A stretch of 64,000 bases of DNA. Origin: JAPLJC01 sp963697965. Its GTDB lineage: Bacteria; Desulfobacterota; Desulfobaccia; Desulfobaccales; 0-14-0-80-60-11. Where the stretch lies: assembly GCA_963697965.1 (NCBI GenBank), contig OY969108.1, positions 1,240,001 through 1,304,000 on the forward strand, read 5' to 3'. Below the pieces are notes generated by a model. It saw nothing but the letters and a program-made list of their open reading frames with translations, made no database searches and was not told the DNA's origin. A program made the position numbers and the translations under genes. This document shows, piece after piece, positions 52,611-62,222 of this stretch. The first letter of the stretch is position 1. Every line of letters begins with the position of its first letter.

Positions 52611-53774
52611 TTATGCCTGGGGCCCCGGCGCCCAGAAAGAACCGATGGATTTGACCACGTGCGCCAGTTGCGCCATGCTCATGGAAGGGTAGAGAGGAAG
52701 GGTGACCTCCCGGGAGCAGACTTCATTAGTGACGGGGAGCCGATGATCCCCTGGCAGGAGATTCAGATACGCAGAAAAGCGGTGAACAGGGGGGTAATGG
52801 ATGCTCGTCTGGATGCCCTGACCGGCCAGGGCCGCCATGAAATCGGCCCGCCGGCTTCCATCTCGCAGAAGCACAGGAAAGAGATGGTGCGTAGAGCCTT
52901 CAGGCGCCCCCAGGAATGGAATTTCAAGGAACTCCGAGTTTTTTAGATTTTCCCGGTAGGACAGAACTATTTCCCGCCTCCTGGCATTCCCTAACGCCAC
53001 CCGCCTTAATTGGACGATCCCCAAAGCCGCCCGCATTTCATCCAGCCGGTAGTTATAGCCCCGGGCCACCACGTCGTAGCTGAAGCTGTGGCCTTTGTGG
53101 CGGTCCCAGGTGAGGGTGGTCATGCCATGGGAACGCCTGATCCTAATTTTCTCCGCCAGACCGTCATCCTTCGTGACCACCATGCCGCCCTCGCCGGTGG
53201 TCATATTCTTGTTGGCGAAGAAGCTGAAGCAGCCGACGTCGCCGATGGTCCCTGCCATTTGAGGGCCTTCTTTGGAATGGTAGACGGCCCCGGGGGCATG
53301 GGCGCAGTCCTCGATGATCTTTAAGTTATATTTGGCGGCCAAGGCCCGCACCCCGTCCAGGTCGCAGGGATAGCCCCCGTAGTGGAGCACCATGATCGCT
53401 CGGGTTCTCTCCGTCACCTTGGCGGCGGCGTCCACCACCGAGAGGTTAAGATCGTGGGGACCGTTGACGTCGATAAACACCGGCTTGGCCCCGGTGTAGA
53501 GGATGGCATTGGCGGTGGCCACGAAGGTGAGGGCGGGGCAGAGGACCTCATCGCCCTCCTTAAGCCCCACCGCCTCGCAGGCCAGGTGCAGGGCGGCGGT
53601 GCAATTGGCCACGGCAAAGGCATGTTTGACGCCCAAAAACTCTTTGAATCTCTCCTCAAACTCCGCGGTCTTGGGCCCCATGGAGAGCCAGCCAGATTTC
53701 AGGACTTCGGTGACAGCCTCGATCTCTTCGTGACCCAGGGTGACGTCCCCCAGGGGAACTTTCCATTGGTTCAA
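52611..53774 (-). CDS. DegT/DnrJ/EryC1 sugar aminotransferase
   Basis: 387 residues, PLP fold type I. The Schiff-base Lys is K189 in FSFFANKNMTTGEGG; IIEDCAHAPGAVY carries the PLP-binding Asp. Installs an amino group on a keto nucleotide sugar. Co-directional with the SDR gene upstream (53810-54823; 35-base gap), which may supply or use the same sugar. This pair is opposite in direction to the surrounding locus. Confidence 0.94.
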   Translation of the reverse strand: MNQWKVPLGDVTLGHEEIEAVTEVLKSGWLSMGPKTAEFEERFKEFLGVKHAFAVANCTAALHLACEAVGLKEGDEVLCPALTFVATANAILYTGAKPVFIDVNGPHDLNLSVVDAAAKVTERTRAIMVLHYGGYPCDLDGVRALAAKYNLKIIEDCAHAPGAVYHSKEGPQMAGTIGDVGCFSFFANKNMTTGEGGMVVTKDDGLAEKIRIRRSHGMTTLTWDRHKGHSFSYDVVARGYNYRLDEMRAALGIVQLRRVALGNARRREIVLSYRENLKNSEFLEIPFLGAPEGSTHHLFPVLLRDGSRRADFMAALAGQGIQTSIHYPPVHRFSAYLNLLPGDHRLPVTNEVCSREVTLPLYPSMSMAQLAHVVKSIGSFWAPGPQA

Positions 53775-53809
53775 TTTTTCCTCTTTTCACCCGCATCTGA
53801 AAAACTAAA

Positions 53810-54823
53810 TCAGTTCTGATGCGGAATATTATAATAACGTTGTGATTCAGGATCTTTAATAACTCCCCATTGCAGAACCTTCTTAATTTCGTCGATACCA
53901 TCCGGGATGGTTTTTGATATTTTAAAGCCCAACTGGGTCTTAATCTTGTCGAAATTTACCCGGTAATCTCTAGGATCTTCTTTGGTTTCAACCCTGGTAA
54001 TCCTGGCATTAGGAAAATGTTTTATTAATTCATCCAAAATCATCTTTTTTGTATAGTTCTCTTTAGTATCACCCACATTAAAGACCTTGTAGGCCACTTT
54101 GTCCTTAGCAGCCTCCAGAACTGAAATTATTGCCTGGGAGAAATCGGTTACGTGGCAGTAAGGGCGCCAAAATTGCTCTCCGTAAACAACCAATTCCTTT
54201 CCAAGGCTAATTTCTTTGGTGAATTCGTTAACCGTCAGATCGAATCTCATTCTGGGGGAAATGCCGTAAACCGTGGCAAAACGCAGGGAAGTTGGACAGA
54301 ATTCCTCATTCCGCTTTAATTCTTCCAGAATTAGCTGTTCGAATTTTACCTTTAACTCGGCATACAGAGACACCGGCGCCAGGGGCGAATCCTCGTTGAC
54401 AAAGCCTTCCGGGGAAGCCATTTTCCCGTAATTACTACAAGTTGAGGCAAAGATAAATCTTTCCACCCCAAATTCTTGGGAAAGATGAAATAAATTTTTC
54501 GAACTGGTCCAATTGGTCAGGGTGGCCAGTTCAGGATCCTTTTTGCACGCTGGATCACCAACTATGGCAGCCAAATGAACAACCGCAAAATATTTTTCCT
54601 GTTTCATTATGGGAATGAGATCATTTTTGCCGTTGATATCATATTTATAAAAAGTAAAATTGGGGTGGTGCCAGAGGGACAACAATGATTCGCCACCAAC
54701 AAGCAGCTTATCGATGCAGACAACCCTATATCCACGGTCCAAAAGTCTTTGGAGAAGTATGGAACCTACATATCCAGCTCCTCCAGTTACTAATATAGCT
54801 TTTTTAACGCTATTTAAAACCAT
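53810..54823 (-). CDS. NAD-dependent epimerase/dehydratase (extended SDR)
   Basis: 337 residues. NAD-binding LVTGGAGYVGSILLQRLLDRG, then VVHLAAIVGDPACKKDPELA, FASTCSNYGKM and the catalytic YAELK. The sequence resembles SDRs acting on dTDP- or CDP-hexoses near DegT aminotransferases. AT-richer than its neighbour. Start ATG 54823 with GAAGGAG upstream. Confidence 0.9.
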   Translation of the reverse strand: MVLNSVKKAILVTGGAGYVGSILLQRLLDRGYRVVCIDKLLVGGESLLSLWHHPNFTFYKYDINGKNDLIPIMKQEKYFAVVHLAAIVGDPACKKDPELATLTNWTSSKNLFHLSQEFGVERFIFASTCSNYGKMASPEGFVNEDSPLAPVSLYAELKVKFEQLILEELKRNEEFCPTSLRFATVYGISPRMRFDLTVNEFTKEISLGKELVVYGEQFWRPYCHVTDFSQAIISVLEAAKDKVAYKVFNVGDTKENYTKKMILDELIKHFPNARITRVETKEDPRDYRVNFDKIKTQLGFKISKTIPDGIDEIKKVLQWGVIKDPESQRYYNIPHQN

Positions 54824-55334
54824 TATATAGCTCCTTCATCACTCATACCCTTATTTTGATAAAAATATATCAAAAATCGCTATCCTTGCAATCAAAATTT
54901 GCGGAATATGAGACTAAACCAACATTTCTACCATGGATAACACACTTTCAAAGCAAATATCAAACTAATAATTCTCCGCGAACCTGTCGCACTGATCTTG
55001 GGGGCGGCATGGGAGGTGGCACCTTAAAAAATGTTTTACTTTGAAGATAGTGAATGGGGCCGCACCTTAGGCCCCACTCTTCCAGATAATTAAACCAACC
55101 GATTTCAATGGGCCCAGGTAGCCTGGTCAGAGAGAATCTGCTGAAAGGAGATGGCAAGCAAAAAATCACTAAAAAAATTACCTTTTCTGGCAGTTTGTGC
55201 TATCATGCCTTCCGCAATACAATCCACTTAAGAAATAGGGAAACTTTCCCGTTTAATATCCGGGAAGAGGTATCCCCAAAACCGTTTTTTTGATTTAGGC
55301 GGCCAGGGGAAGTCGCCTAATTGCTGGGGGTATT
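54824..55334. other. Divergent intergenic region
   Basis: 511 bases with no supported gene. Contains a hairpin GGGGCC-(8 nt)-GGCCCC at 55056-55075. It must hold promoters for the minus-strand SDR/aminotransferase pair and the plus-strand outer-membrane protein, but I see no convincing match. Confidence 0.4.
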
Positions 55335-56243
55335 ATGAAAAAAACGCTCTGCTGGGCAGTGGCTATCCTTGGATTCTTCACCTTTTGCTTAGTTCCAAAC
55401 CCGCAATCTCGAGCCTGGGCGAACAAGTTAGGGACCGAACTGGAACTTACCGCGGTGCCCGCCGCCAGCATCGGCTTCCTCTCCCTGACCGGATATATGC
55501 TGTGGAAGTATAGGCTTTCCCAGCCCCCGGATGCCCTGGGAAGGGAGGGATACCGTGGTCCCGGAGAATTTTACTTTGGCAGTTTTATGGGCGTATCTCT
55601 TGTAAATACCGCTAATTGGAGCTTTGAACCACTGGGAATTAACCCTTTAAGTGGTAATGGTATTGGCAATGAAAATGTTACAGCCAAAAATGTCAAGACT
55701 GATCCGTCATTGGTAGGCGGCGTCAAGGCCGGTTATTTTTTAGACAGCATCCCTTACCTGGGTTTCGAAGGCGAGGGTAGCGTTACCAATAATTTTCGGC
55801 CGCGGCAGGTGGTCGCGGTGAAGCCGCCGCTATCTACATCTCCTGCTATTACTCAAGAACAGACCAACCTGATTTGGATCATGGCCTTCAACATTGTGGG
55901 CCGCTACGGCTTCTTCCCGGATCCGGATAAGGATATTCCTTTCGGGAGATTGCAACCCTATATCGGTATCGGCCCCGGAGTGGGGGTGCTTTATTTTCAA
56001 AACGATTCAGCCAAGAATTTTGGTCTGAATGGCGAGGCAGGTGTACGCTACATGTTCACCAGGAACATCGCCGCCTTTGTAGAGTTTGATTATTTCAAAC
56101 AATGGGATGTGCAACTGGGGGTCCAACATCTAACCATCGACGGGATAGTCTATGACACTAATGGTGAAAAAAGTAATGGTAAGACCGTCCATTTCGATTT
56201 TGACAATCAAAAAATCGTCTGTGGCCTGGAGTATCATTTTTAG
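55335..56243 (+). CDS. Outer-membrane beta-barrel protein of unknown function
   Basis: 302 residues. Signal peptide (AVAILGFFTFCLVPNPQSRAWA), then alternating beta strands with Tyr/Phe ends (GEFYFGSFMGVSLVNTANWSF; LQPYIGIGPGVGVLYFQ; AAFVEFDYFKQWDVQLGVQHL) and a terminal CGLEYHF ending in Phe, the assembly signal for BAM. Resembles OmpA-like or lipid A-type small barrels. ATG 55335. Confidence 0.8.
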   Translation: MKKTLCWAVAILGFFTFCLVPNPQSRAWANKLGTELELTAVPAASIGFLSLTGYMLWKYRLSQPPDALGREGYRGPGEFYFGSFMGVSLVNTANWSFEPLGINPLSGNGIGNENVTAKNVKTDPSLVGGVKAGYFLDSIPYLGFEGEGSVTNNFRPRQVVAVKPPLSTSPAITQEQTNLIWIMAFNIVGRYGFFPDPDKDIPFGRLQPYIGIGPGVGVLYFQNDSAKNFGLNGEAGVRYMFTRNIAAFVEFDYFKQWDVQLGVQHLTIDGIVYDTNGEKSNGKTVHFDFDNQKIVCGLEYHF

Positions 56244-56356
56244 TCGAAGAAATTCCCCAACTAGCCGGCAGGTTTTTTGACTGGGAAGGGCAGTGGTTTT
56301 AAGCTTCAGGTTCCGGCGCCGCCGGCGCCCGGAGCAGAGGTGGAGGCCGGGGATAG

Positions 56357-57436
56357 TTGCCGATAACGGCTAAGGAGATCATTCACCTCATTCTCCGGGG
56401 CGGTCCCGGCTTTTGCCAGATCGCCCTCACCAACGCCTGCAACGCCCATTGCCGCTTCTGCAATTTTTCCCAGGTGCCGCCGGCCTCCCGGGTCATGGCC
56501 GATGCGTCCCATCTGCAAAGGGGCCTGGCCGCCCTGAAACAGGCGGGAATCCAATACCTTTGCTTCACCGGGGGGGAACCGCTGCTTTACCCCGGCCTGC
56601 TGCCAGCGCTGCAGCAGGCCCGGGCCTTGGGGATCCATACCCTTTTGTGCACCAACGCCTCCCTGCTCACCCCCACCCTGGTTCAAGATCTGCGGGCTGC
56701 GGCCCTGGAAACCCTGATCATTTCCCTAGACGCCCCCAGCCCGGCCCTACATGACCGCCACCGGGGACTGCCGGGTCTGACGGACCATATCCGGGACCTG
56801 CTGCCGCTTCTGCGGCGACACCGCCTCGATCCGGTGGCCTCCGTAACCCTGAGCCGCATGGTGGACGATCTGGAAGGCATGCTCCAGTTCCTGGCGGGAC
56901 TGGGCTTCCGGCGGGTCACCTTTTCTTATCCCGTCACCCGTCTGCAATCCTCCTATCTGGGGTTCGCCGAGCACTATTCCGTGGACTTCACCCGGGAGGA
57001 ACTTTACCGCTGGTTTGGCCGGATCAAGGATTTGAAGGCCAACTCCCCGTTGGCCATCCTCAACCCGAGGCTGGGTTTGACGGACCTGCAGCGCCAGTTG
57101 CAACAACGTCCCGGCCGTTTCCCCTGCCTGGCGGGATACAAGTACTTCTTCGTGGACTGGCACTTGCAGGTTTCCCGCTGCCATTACCAGGCTACCCCCC
57201 TGGGCCCCCTGGAGGAGATTCACCGCTTGGCTCCCATCCGGGACGGCTGTCAGGCCTGCGCCATCGACTGCTACCGGGACCCCAGCGTCTATCAGTACCT
57301 GGCGGTGTCGATGGCCGACGGTCTGGCGGCCCTGCGCCAGGGGAAATGGCTTCAAGGCCTGGGCGCCCTGCTCCACCCCTATAACTTTCTGTCCCTGGCC
57401 AGCTTGCTGGAGGCCAGCCATTGGGTCCGGGGGTGA
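56357..57436 (+). CDS. Radical SAM protein
   Basis: 359 residues. The [4Fe-4S] motif C28-x3-C32-x2-C35 lies in NACNAHCRFCNF; FTGGEPLLYP is the GGE motif. A C-terminal Cys group (CRCH-like SRCHYQ, then CQACAIDCYRD) suggests an extra SPASM-like site. TTG start at 56357 behind GGAGG. Resembles HpnH/cell-envelope radical SAM proteins only loosely; the reaction is unknown. It stands alone between an OMP and an aminotransferase. Confidence 0.85.
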   Translation: MPITAKEIIHLILRGGPGFCQIALTNACNAHCRFCNFSQVPPASRVMADASHLQRGLAALKQAGIQYLCFTGGEPLLYPGLLPALQQARALGIHTLLCTNASLLTPTLVQDLRAAALETLIISLDAPSPALHDRHRGLPGLTDHIRDLLPLLRRHRLDPVASVTLSRMVDDLEGMLQFLAGLGFRRVTFSYPVTRLQSSYLGFAEHYSVDFTREELYRWFGRIKDLKANSPLAILNPRLGLTDLQRQLQQRPGRFPCLAGYKYFFVDWHLQVSRCHYQATPLGPLEEIHRLAPIRDGCQACAIDCYRDPSVYQYLAVSMADGLAALRQGKWLQGLGALLHPYNFLSLASLLEASHWVRG

Positions 57437-57525
57437 GAGCCGCGGTGGGCCGGGCGGTGGCAGGGGCCGGAGGATTGCTAGTGCCGAGAGTTTGAAATTT
57501 GAGGCCAGGGGTTATAAAGTTAGGC
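57432..57525 (+). repeat. Imperfect direct repeat, left copy
   Basis: About 90 bases closely matching 63600-63690, with shared blocks GGTGAG, GCCGCGGTGGGC, GGGCCGGAG and GTTTGAAATTTGAGG. It starts at the radical SAM stop codon. The right copy lies next to an IS4-type transposase scrap, so both may be relics of one mobile element. Confidence 0.6.
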
Positions 57526-57616
57526 GCCGTTTCCGGATTCAGCCTGGACGTTGTACAATAAAAAATTCAGTACTGCTGTTGGAAGCCCTGGAAGAAATCA
57601 ACAAAGGGAAGGGATA

Positions 57617-58717
57617 ATGAAAAAAATTGGCATGGCGGAAATCAAGTTCACGGAAGCAGAGATCGAAGCTGCGGTGCGGGTCTTGCGCTCCGGGGCCTTG
57701 CGGCAGGGGAAAGAGTGCAGCGCCTTTGAAGAAGAGTTCGCGGCCAGGGTGGGGGCCAAATTTGCAGTGACCAGCGCCAATGGCTCCGCGGCCCTGCACC
57801 TGGCTTATCTGGCTTTTTTGCAGCCGGGGGACGAAGTCTTGGTGCCTTCCTTCACTTTTGTGGCCACCGCCAGCATGGTGACCATGGCGGGAAGCAAGCC
57901 GGTTTTTTGCGACGTGGACCCGCATACCTTCCTTTTGGACCTGGAAGATGCCGCCAGGAAGGTGTCGCCCCGGACCCGGGCTATCTCGCCGGTGCATCTT
58001 TTCGGCAATGCCTGTGATATCGACGCGGTTCAGACCTTTGCCAAGAGGCACCACCTGGTCATCGTCTGGGATGCAGCTCAAGCCCACGGTGCGGAATACC
58101 GCGGCAAAGACGTCGGCTCCTTTGGGGATTTCGTCGCCTACTCCTTTTATCCCTCGAAGAATATGTTTGTGGGTGAAGGGGGCATGACCTGCACGGACAA
58201 TGACGAATATGCCACCAAGTTGCGCTATCTGCGCAGCCACGGGGAAACCGGCAAATATCTGCACACCATGCTGGGACTGAATTACCGGATGACCGATGTG
58301 GAAGCGGCCTTAGGCCGGGAGCAACTGAAACGTCTGGACGCCATGCTGACCATCCGCCGCCGCAACGGGGCCCAGCTTAATTCCGGCCTGGCCGACATTC
58401 GGGGGATCCAACCCCAACGCCTCACCCCAGAATCACTCCATGCCTGGCATCAGTACTGCGTCCTGGTGGACCCGCAGGCCTTTGGCTGTGATCGGGGCAC
58501 CCTGGCCCAACACCTTGAGGAAAAGGGCATCGCCAGCGGCGTGCATTATCCCCGGGGATTGCACCAGCAGCCTATTTTTCAAGAGCTGTATGGCACCTCC
58601 AGGCTGCCGCACACTGAATACCTGGCCGAGCATATCCTGGCCCTGCCGGTGCATCATGGTTTAAGCGCTGATGATGTTTCCATAATCGTGGAAAACGTCA
58701 GGGCCTGCTGCGGGTGA
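57617..58717 (+). CDS. DegT/DnrJ/EryC1 sugar aminotransferase
   Basis: 366 residues; start ATG 57617 behind AAGGGAAGGG, preferred over the longer reading from 57551. The PLP Lys is K181 in YSFYPSKNMFVGEGG; VIVWDAAQAHGAEY holds the PLP Asp. Different from the enzymes at 52611 and 58832 in sequence, so it probably acts on another keto sugar. Confidence 0.93.
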   Translation: MKKIGMAEIKFTEAEIEAAVRVLRSGALRQGKECSAFEEEFAARVGAKFAVTSANGSAALHLAYLAFLQPGDEVLVPSFTFVATASMVTMAGSKPVFCDVDPHTFLLDLEDAARKVSPRTRAISPVHLFGNACDIDAVQTFAKRHHLVIVWDAAQAHGAEYRGKDVGSFGDFVAYSFYPSKNMFVGEGGMTCTDNDEYATKLRYLRSHGETGKYLHTMLGLNYRMTDVEAALGREQLKRLDAMLTIRRRNGAQLNSGLADIRGIQPQRLTPESLHAWHQYCVLVDPQAFGCDRGTLAQHLEEKGIASGVHYPRGLHQQPIFQELYGTSRLPHTEYLAEHILALPVHHGLSADDVSIIVENVRACCG

Positions 58718-58831
58718 GGATTCGCAGTGGAGAAGATTAATGAAAAAGGGGTTGAAATATCCCAAATCAACCCTGAACACAGGAGCAATCGCCATATCCT
58801 TCCCGGCCCCCTGTGGTTTTAGAATACGCCT

Positions 58832-59999
58832 TTACGGTCTTCGAAACTTTTTCACCACATCGGCAACGGCTTCTATCACAGCCGCCACCTCATCCGAACT
58901 GAGCCCTGGATGGAGGGGAAGACTGACAATCCTCTTATAATTCTCGTAAGCCACAGGGAAATCTTCGGGTTTAAAACCGTACTTGTCACGGTAGTAGGGG
59001 TGAAGGTGGATCGGGATGAAATGAACGGATGTACCGATATTTCTTGCCTTCATTTCCTCAATAAAGCGGGCACGGTCGATGGACAGGCGTTTGAGATTGA
59101 GCCGGATAACATATAGGTGCCATGCAGATTCAACCTCCGGCCGCTCGCTGGGAAGCTCGAGTTCCGGGAAGTCCCGGAAAGCTGCATTGTAGGCCCGGAC
59201 TACCTCAAGCCTCCGGGCCTGAAAGGCGGGGAGCTTCTTCAGCTGGTGCAGGCCCAGTGAGGCTTGAATGTCCGTCATATTGCACTTGAAACCGGGAAGG
59301 GCCACCTCGTAGTACCAGGATCCCTCTGCGCTGTAACGCTTGTAGGCGTCGTGGTCATCCCGTGCAGAGACCAAAGGCGTGCCTCCTTGATAAGGTCGGG
59401 GGCGCCGGTCAGCATGTCGCCTTCAGCGGTGGTAAGGTTTTTCGTGGCGTAGAAGCTGAAGGCCGTAGCGGTTCCAATCGAGCCGATTTTGCGAGTTTTA
59501 TAAAGGGCAGAAGCGGCATGTGCAGCATCCTCGACAACCGAAAGGTTATGCTGCCTGGCAACCTCCATGATGGGATCCATTTCGCAAGGGTGCCCGTAGA
59601 GATGCACCGGCATCAGCGCCCGAGTATGAGGGGTGATAGCCCGCTCAACGAGCTCGGGGTTTATGTTGAGCGTATCGGGCTCAACGTCCACAAGCATTGG
59701 ACGTGCCCCCAGTTGCTCAATGACATGCACAGTAGAACAAAACGTCAAGGCTGTCGTGATAACCTGATCGCCCGGCCTGATGCCCAATGCCGCCAGCCCC
59801 ACCAGCATGGCATCCGTACCCGAGCTGACTGCAAGAGCTGCAGAGGCCCCGGTGAATTTTGCGAATTCTTCCTCGAAGCGATGCACCTTCGGTCCGGTGG
59901 TGATCCAGTTGGAGCGGAGGGTATCCGCAACCTCGTCGATTTCGTCGGAGTTCAGAAGGGAGGCGAAAAGGAGATGAAAGTTTTCTGCCGTGAAGTCAT
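58832..59999 (-). pseudogene. DegT-family aminotransferase with two frameshifts
   Basis: Three in-order fragments make one enzyme: MTSRQKTFISFSPPF (ATG 59999), LNSDEIDEVADTLRSNWITTGPKV through FSFYATKNLTTAEG (PLP Lys), and AYKRYSAEGSWYYEVALPG to the end at 58832. Frame changes are near 59955 and 59355. Two independent shifts favour true decay over a single base-calling error. If intact it would be about 388 aa. Confidence 0.82.
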
Positions 60000-60255
60000 A
60001 GTAGGCTATCTCGCAATTAAGTAATCCAGGATTATGCCGCTTCCATAGCTATTGCTGTCTCTAAGAGGTTTTTGGAGCCTCTCACCCCGAGTAAATCTCC
60101 CAAATCATCCTCTTCTCGAAGCCAATTCTTCTCACAGGTGGATAGATAGTCAACATCGGGGTGGAAAGTCAATATTTCCCAAAAGAACCCCATGCTGGAA
60201 CAGATGGGTAGCGTTGTGCCAGAGGAAAATTGGAGGCCCTGGAATGGCGGATCAG

Positions 60256-60993
60256 TTAAGGAACCGGCTCCCCCTTGATGATCTTTTCGGGGGTCTGGGT
60301 GACCATGGCCCGGGCTTGTTCAGGGCCGATCAGCTTGGAAAGGGCACTCACCGCCTTGCTGAGTATCGGCGGCCGCCCCCGGGTATTATGGGCGTCGGAG
60401 GCCAGCACGTGGATGTAGCCCTTTTTCACCAATTGCCGGGAACCCTTGGCAACCTGGCGCCCAAAGGTGCCCGTCAGGCTGCACGCGGTCAGTTGGGCCA
60501 GACACCCCAGTTCTAGCAGCCGCGACAGTCTTTCGGGCTTCTCCAGAATCATCGGCTGCCTCTCGGGGTGGGTGATGATAGGGGTGATCCCCAGGGATTG
60601 CAGGCGGAAACAGATATCCTCCAGGGTGGGGGGTATGGAGAAATGGGGCAGCTCCAAAAGGAGATAGCGTTTCCCGTCATTGACCGTCAGCACCCGGTCC
60701 TCCGCCAACAGGCTCAAGGCATCGGTGCTCAAGGGGACGTCGCAGCCCGGAAGGATTTCCAGGGGAATGGATTCGGCCGCCAACCTATCCCTGAACCTAT
60801 CCAGGTGCTCCAGGATGACGCTTTTCTCATTGAGGGCGGCCACCTCCCCGGAACGGTGCTTGAAAAGGTGGGGGGTGGCCACCATTACCCGGATGCCGTC
60901 CGCCACCGCCAATCGGGCCATCTCCAGGGCCTGCTCCAGGTCCCTGGGGCCATCATCTATGCCCGGCAGGATATGGGAGTGGATATCGATCAT
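60256..60993 (-). CDS. Tyrosine-protein phosphatase of the CpsB/CapC type (PHP domain)
   Basis: 245 residues. Metal-binding MIDIHSHILPGIDDGPRDLEQAL, VMVATPHLFKH, LEILPGCDVPL, ITHPERQPMI and LASDAHNTRGRPP are the PHP metal ligands of Wzb-unrelated CpsB phosphatases. Start assigned at Met 60993 because the family starts there; the upstream in-frame codons to 61140 lack homology. Likely partner of the BY-kinase at 27309-29516, though it is 31 kb away and on the opposite strand. Confidence 0.9.
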   Translation of the reverse strand: MIDIHSHILPGIDDGPRDLEQALEMARLAVADGIRVMVATPHLFKHRSGEVAALNEKSVILEHLDRFRDRLAAESIPLEILPGCDVPLSTDALSLLAEDRVLTVNDGKRYLLLELPHFSIPPTLEDICFRLQSLGITPIITHPERQPMILEKPERLSRLLELGCLAQLTACSLTGTFGRQVAKGSRQLVKKGYIHVLASDAHNTRGRPPILSKAVSALSKLIGPEQARAMVTQTPEKIIKGEPVP

Positions 60994-61185
60994 GGTTATG
61001 GAGACTTGGGAGTCCTGGTTTGAAGTGCCGATAATGTGGGGTTGCTGGTTCCGGGGCGCCTGCGCCTCTAGTGCTCGAATGTTAAATCCCAATTTGGCCT
61101 GAAGAAGGTAGAGCTTACCCGCTTCCACCAGCCGGTTCAACCAGTTAAGGTTGAGTTCCGCGAAGGGTTTTGATAAGTTAGCTTA

Positions 61186-62214
61186 ATGGATTGGGACTCT
61201 CAAGTCAAAAATTATTGTTTCCTGGTCACTGGCAGCGCCGGATTCATTGGCTTTCACGTGGCCCGGGCCTTGCTCAGCCGGCAGGCCAAGGTGGTTGGGC
61301 TGGATAATTTTAACGATTATTACTCCCCGGCCTTAAAGCGGGAGCGAGACCGGGAACTTCGGAAATACCCCGGTTTTGTCTCGATTAACGGGGATTTGAC
61401 CGATCTTTCTCTTTTACAGTCGCTGTTCGCCAACCACTCCCCGCAGAAGGTCTGCCATCTGGCCGCCCAGGCCGGGGTGCGCTACTCCCTGGTCAATCCC
61501 TTTGCCTACCAAAAGGCCAATCTGGAAGGGTTTCTCAACCTCCTGGAACTGGCCAGGCAAACCCAAGTGGAGCGCTTCGTTTACGCCTCCAGCTCCAGCG
61601 TTTACGCCGGCCTGACTGAGATGCCCTTTTCCGAAACCCAGCGGGTCGACAAGCCCATCAGCCTTTATGCCGCCACCAAGAAAGCCAACGAACTGATGGC
61701 GCACGCTTATTCCCACCTATTCGCACTGCCCAGCGTGGGCCTGCGGTTCTTTACGGTGTACGGCCCCTGGGGCCGGCCGGACATGGCCATGTGGCTATTT
61801 GCCGAAGCGATGCTTGCGGGCAAGCCCATTAAAGTCTTTAATTACGGCCGGATGCGTCGGGACTTCACCTACATCGACGATATCGTCACGGGTGTCCTGG
61901 CGGCTTTAATGGCGACGGATCTGGAGACTTATGAGATTATCAACCTGGGCAACCATCGGTGCGAGGAACTGACCAGAGTCATTGAGATCCTGGAGCATGA
62001 ACTAGGCGTGCAGGCTAGGCAGGACCTTCTGCCCATCCAGCCGGGAGACGTCCCCGCCACCTATGCGGATATTGACAGGGCCAGGGAGAAGCTCGGTTTT
62101 CAACCCACGACCTCCATCGAGGTGGGGGTCCACCGGTTCGTGCAGTGGTACCTGGACTATCACAGGCAGGCCGGGGCAAATGAGGCCAATATCACCCTTG
62201 GAAGCAAAGGATAG
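61186..62214 (+). CDS. UDP-glucuronate 4-epimerase-like SDR
   Basis: 342 residues. LVTGSAGFIGFHVARALL binds NAD; GLDNFNDYYSPALKRERD and HLAAQAGVRYSLVNPFAYQKANLEG are characteristic of CapI/UDP-glucuronate epimerases; the catalytic pair is Y161 and K165 (YAATKK). Nine bases upstream of the UDP-sugar dehydrogenase gene, which could supply its uronate substrate. Confidence 0.92.
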   Translation: MDWDSQVKNYCFLVTGSAGFIGFHVARALLSRQAKVVGLDNFNDYYSPALKRERDRELRKYPGFVSINGDLTDLSLLQSLFANHSPQKVCHLAAQAGVRYSLVNPFAYQKANLEGFLNLLELARQTQVERFVYASSSSVYAGLTEMPFSETQRVDKPISLYAATKKANELMAHAYSHLFALPSVGLRFFTVYGPWGRPDMAMWLFAEAMLAGKPIKVFNYGRMRRDFTYIDDIVTGVLAALMATDLETYEIINLGNHRCEELTRVIEILEHELGVQARQDLLPIQPGDVPATYADIDRAREKLGFQPTTSIEVGVHRFVQWYLDYHRQAGANEANITLGSKG

Positions 62215-62222
62215 CCCCACGT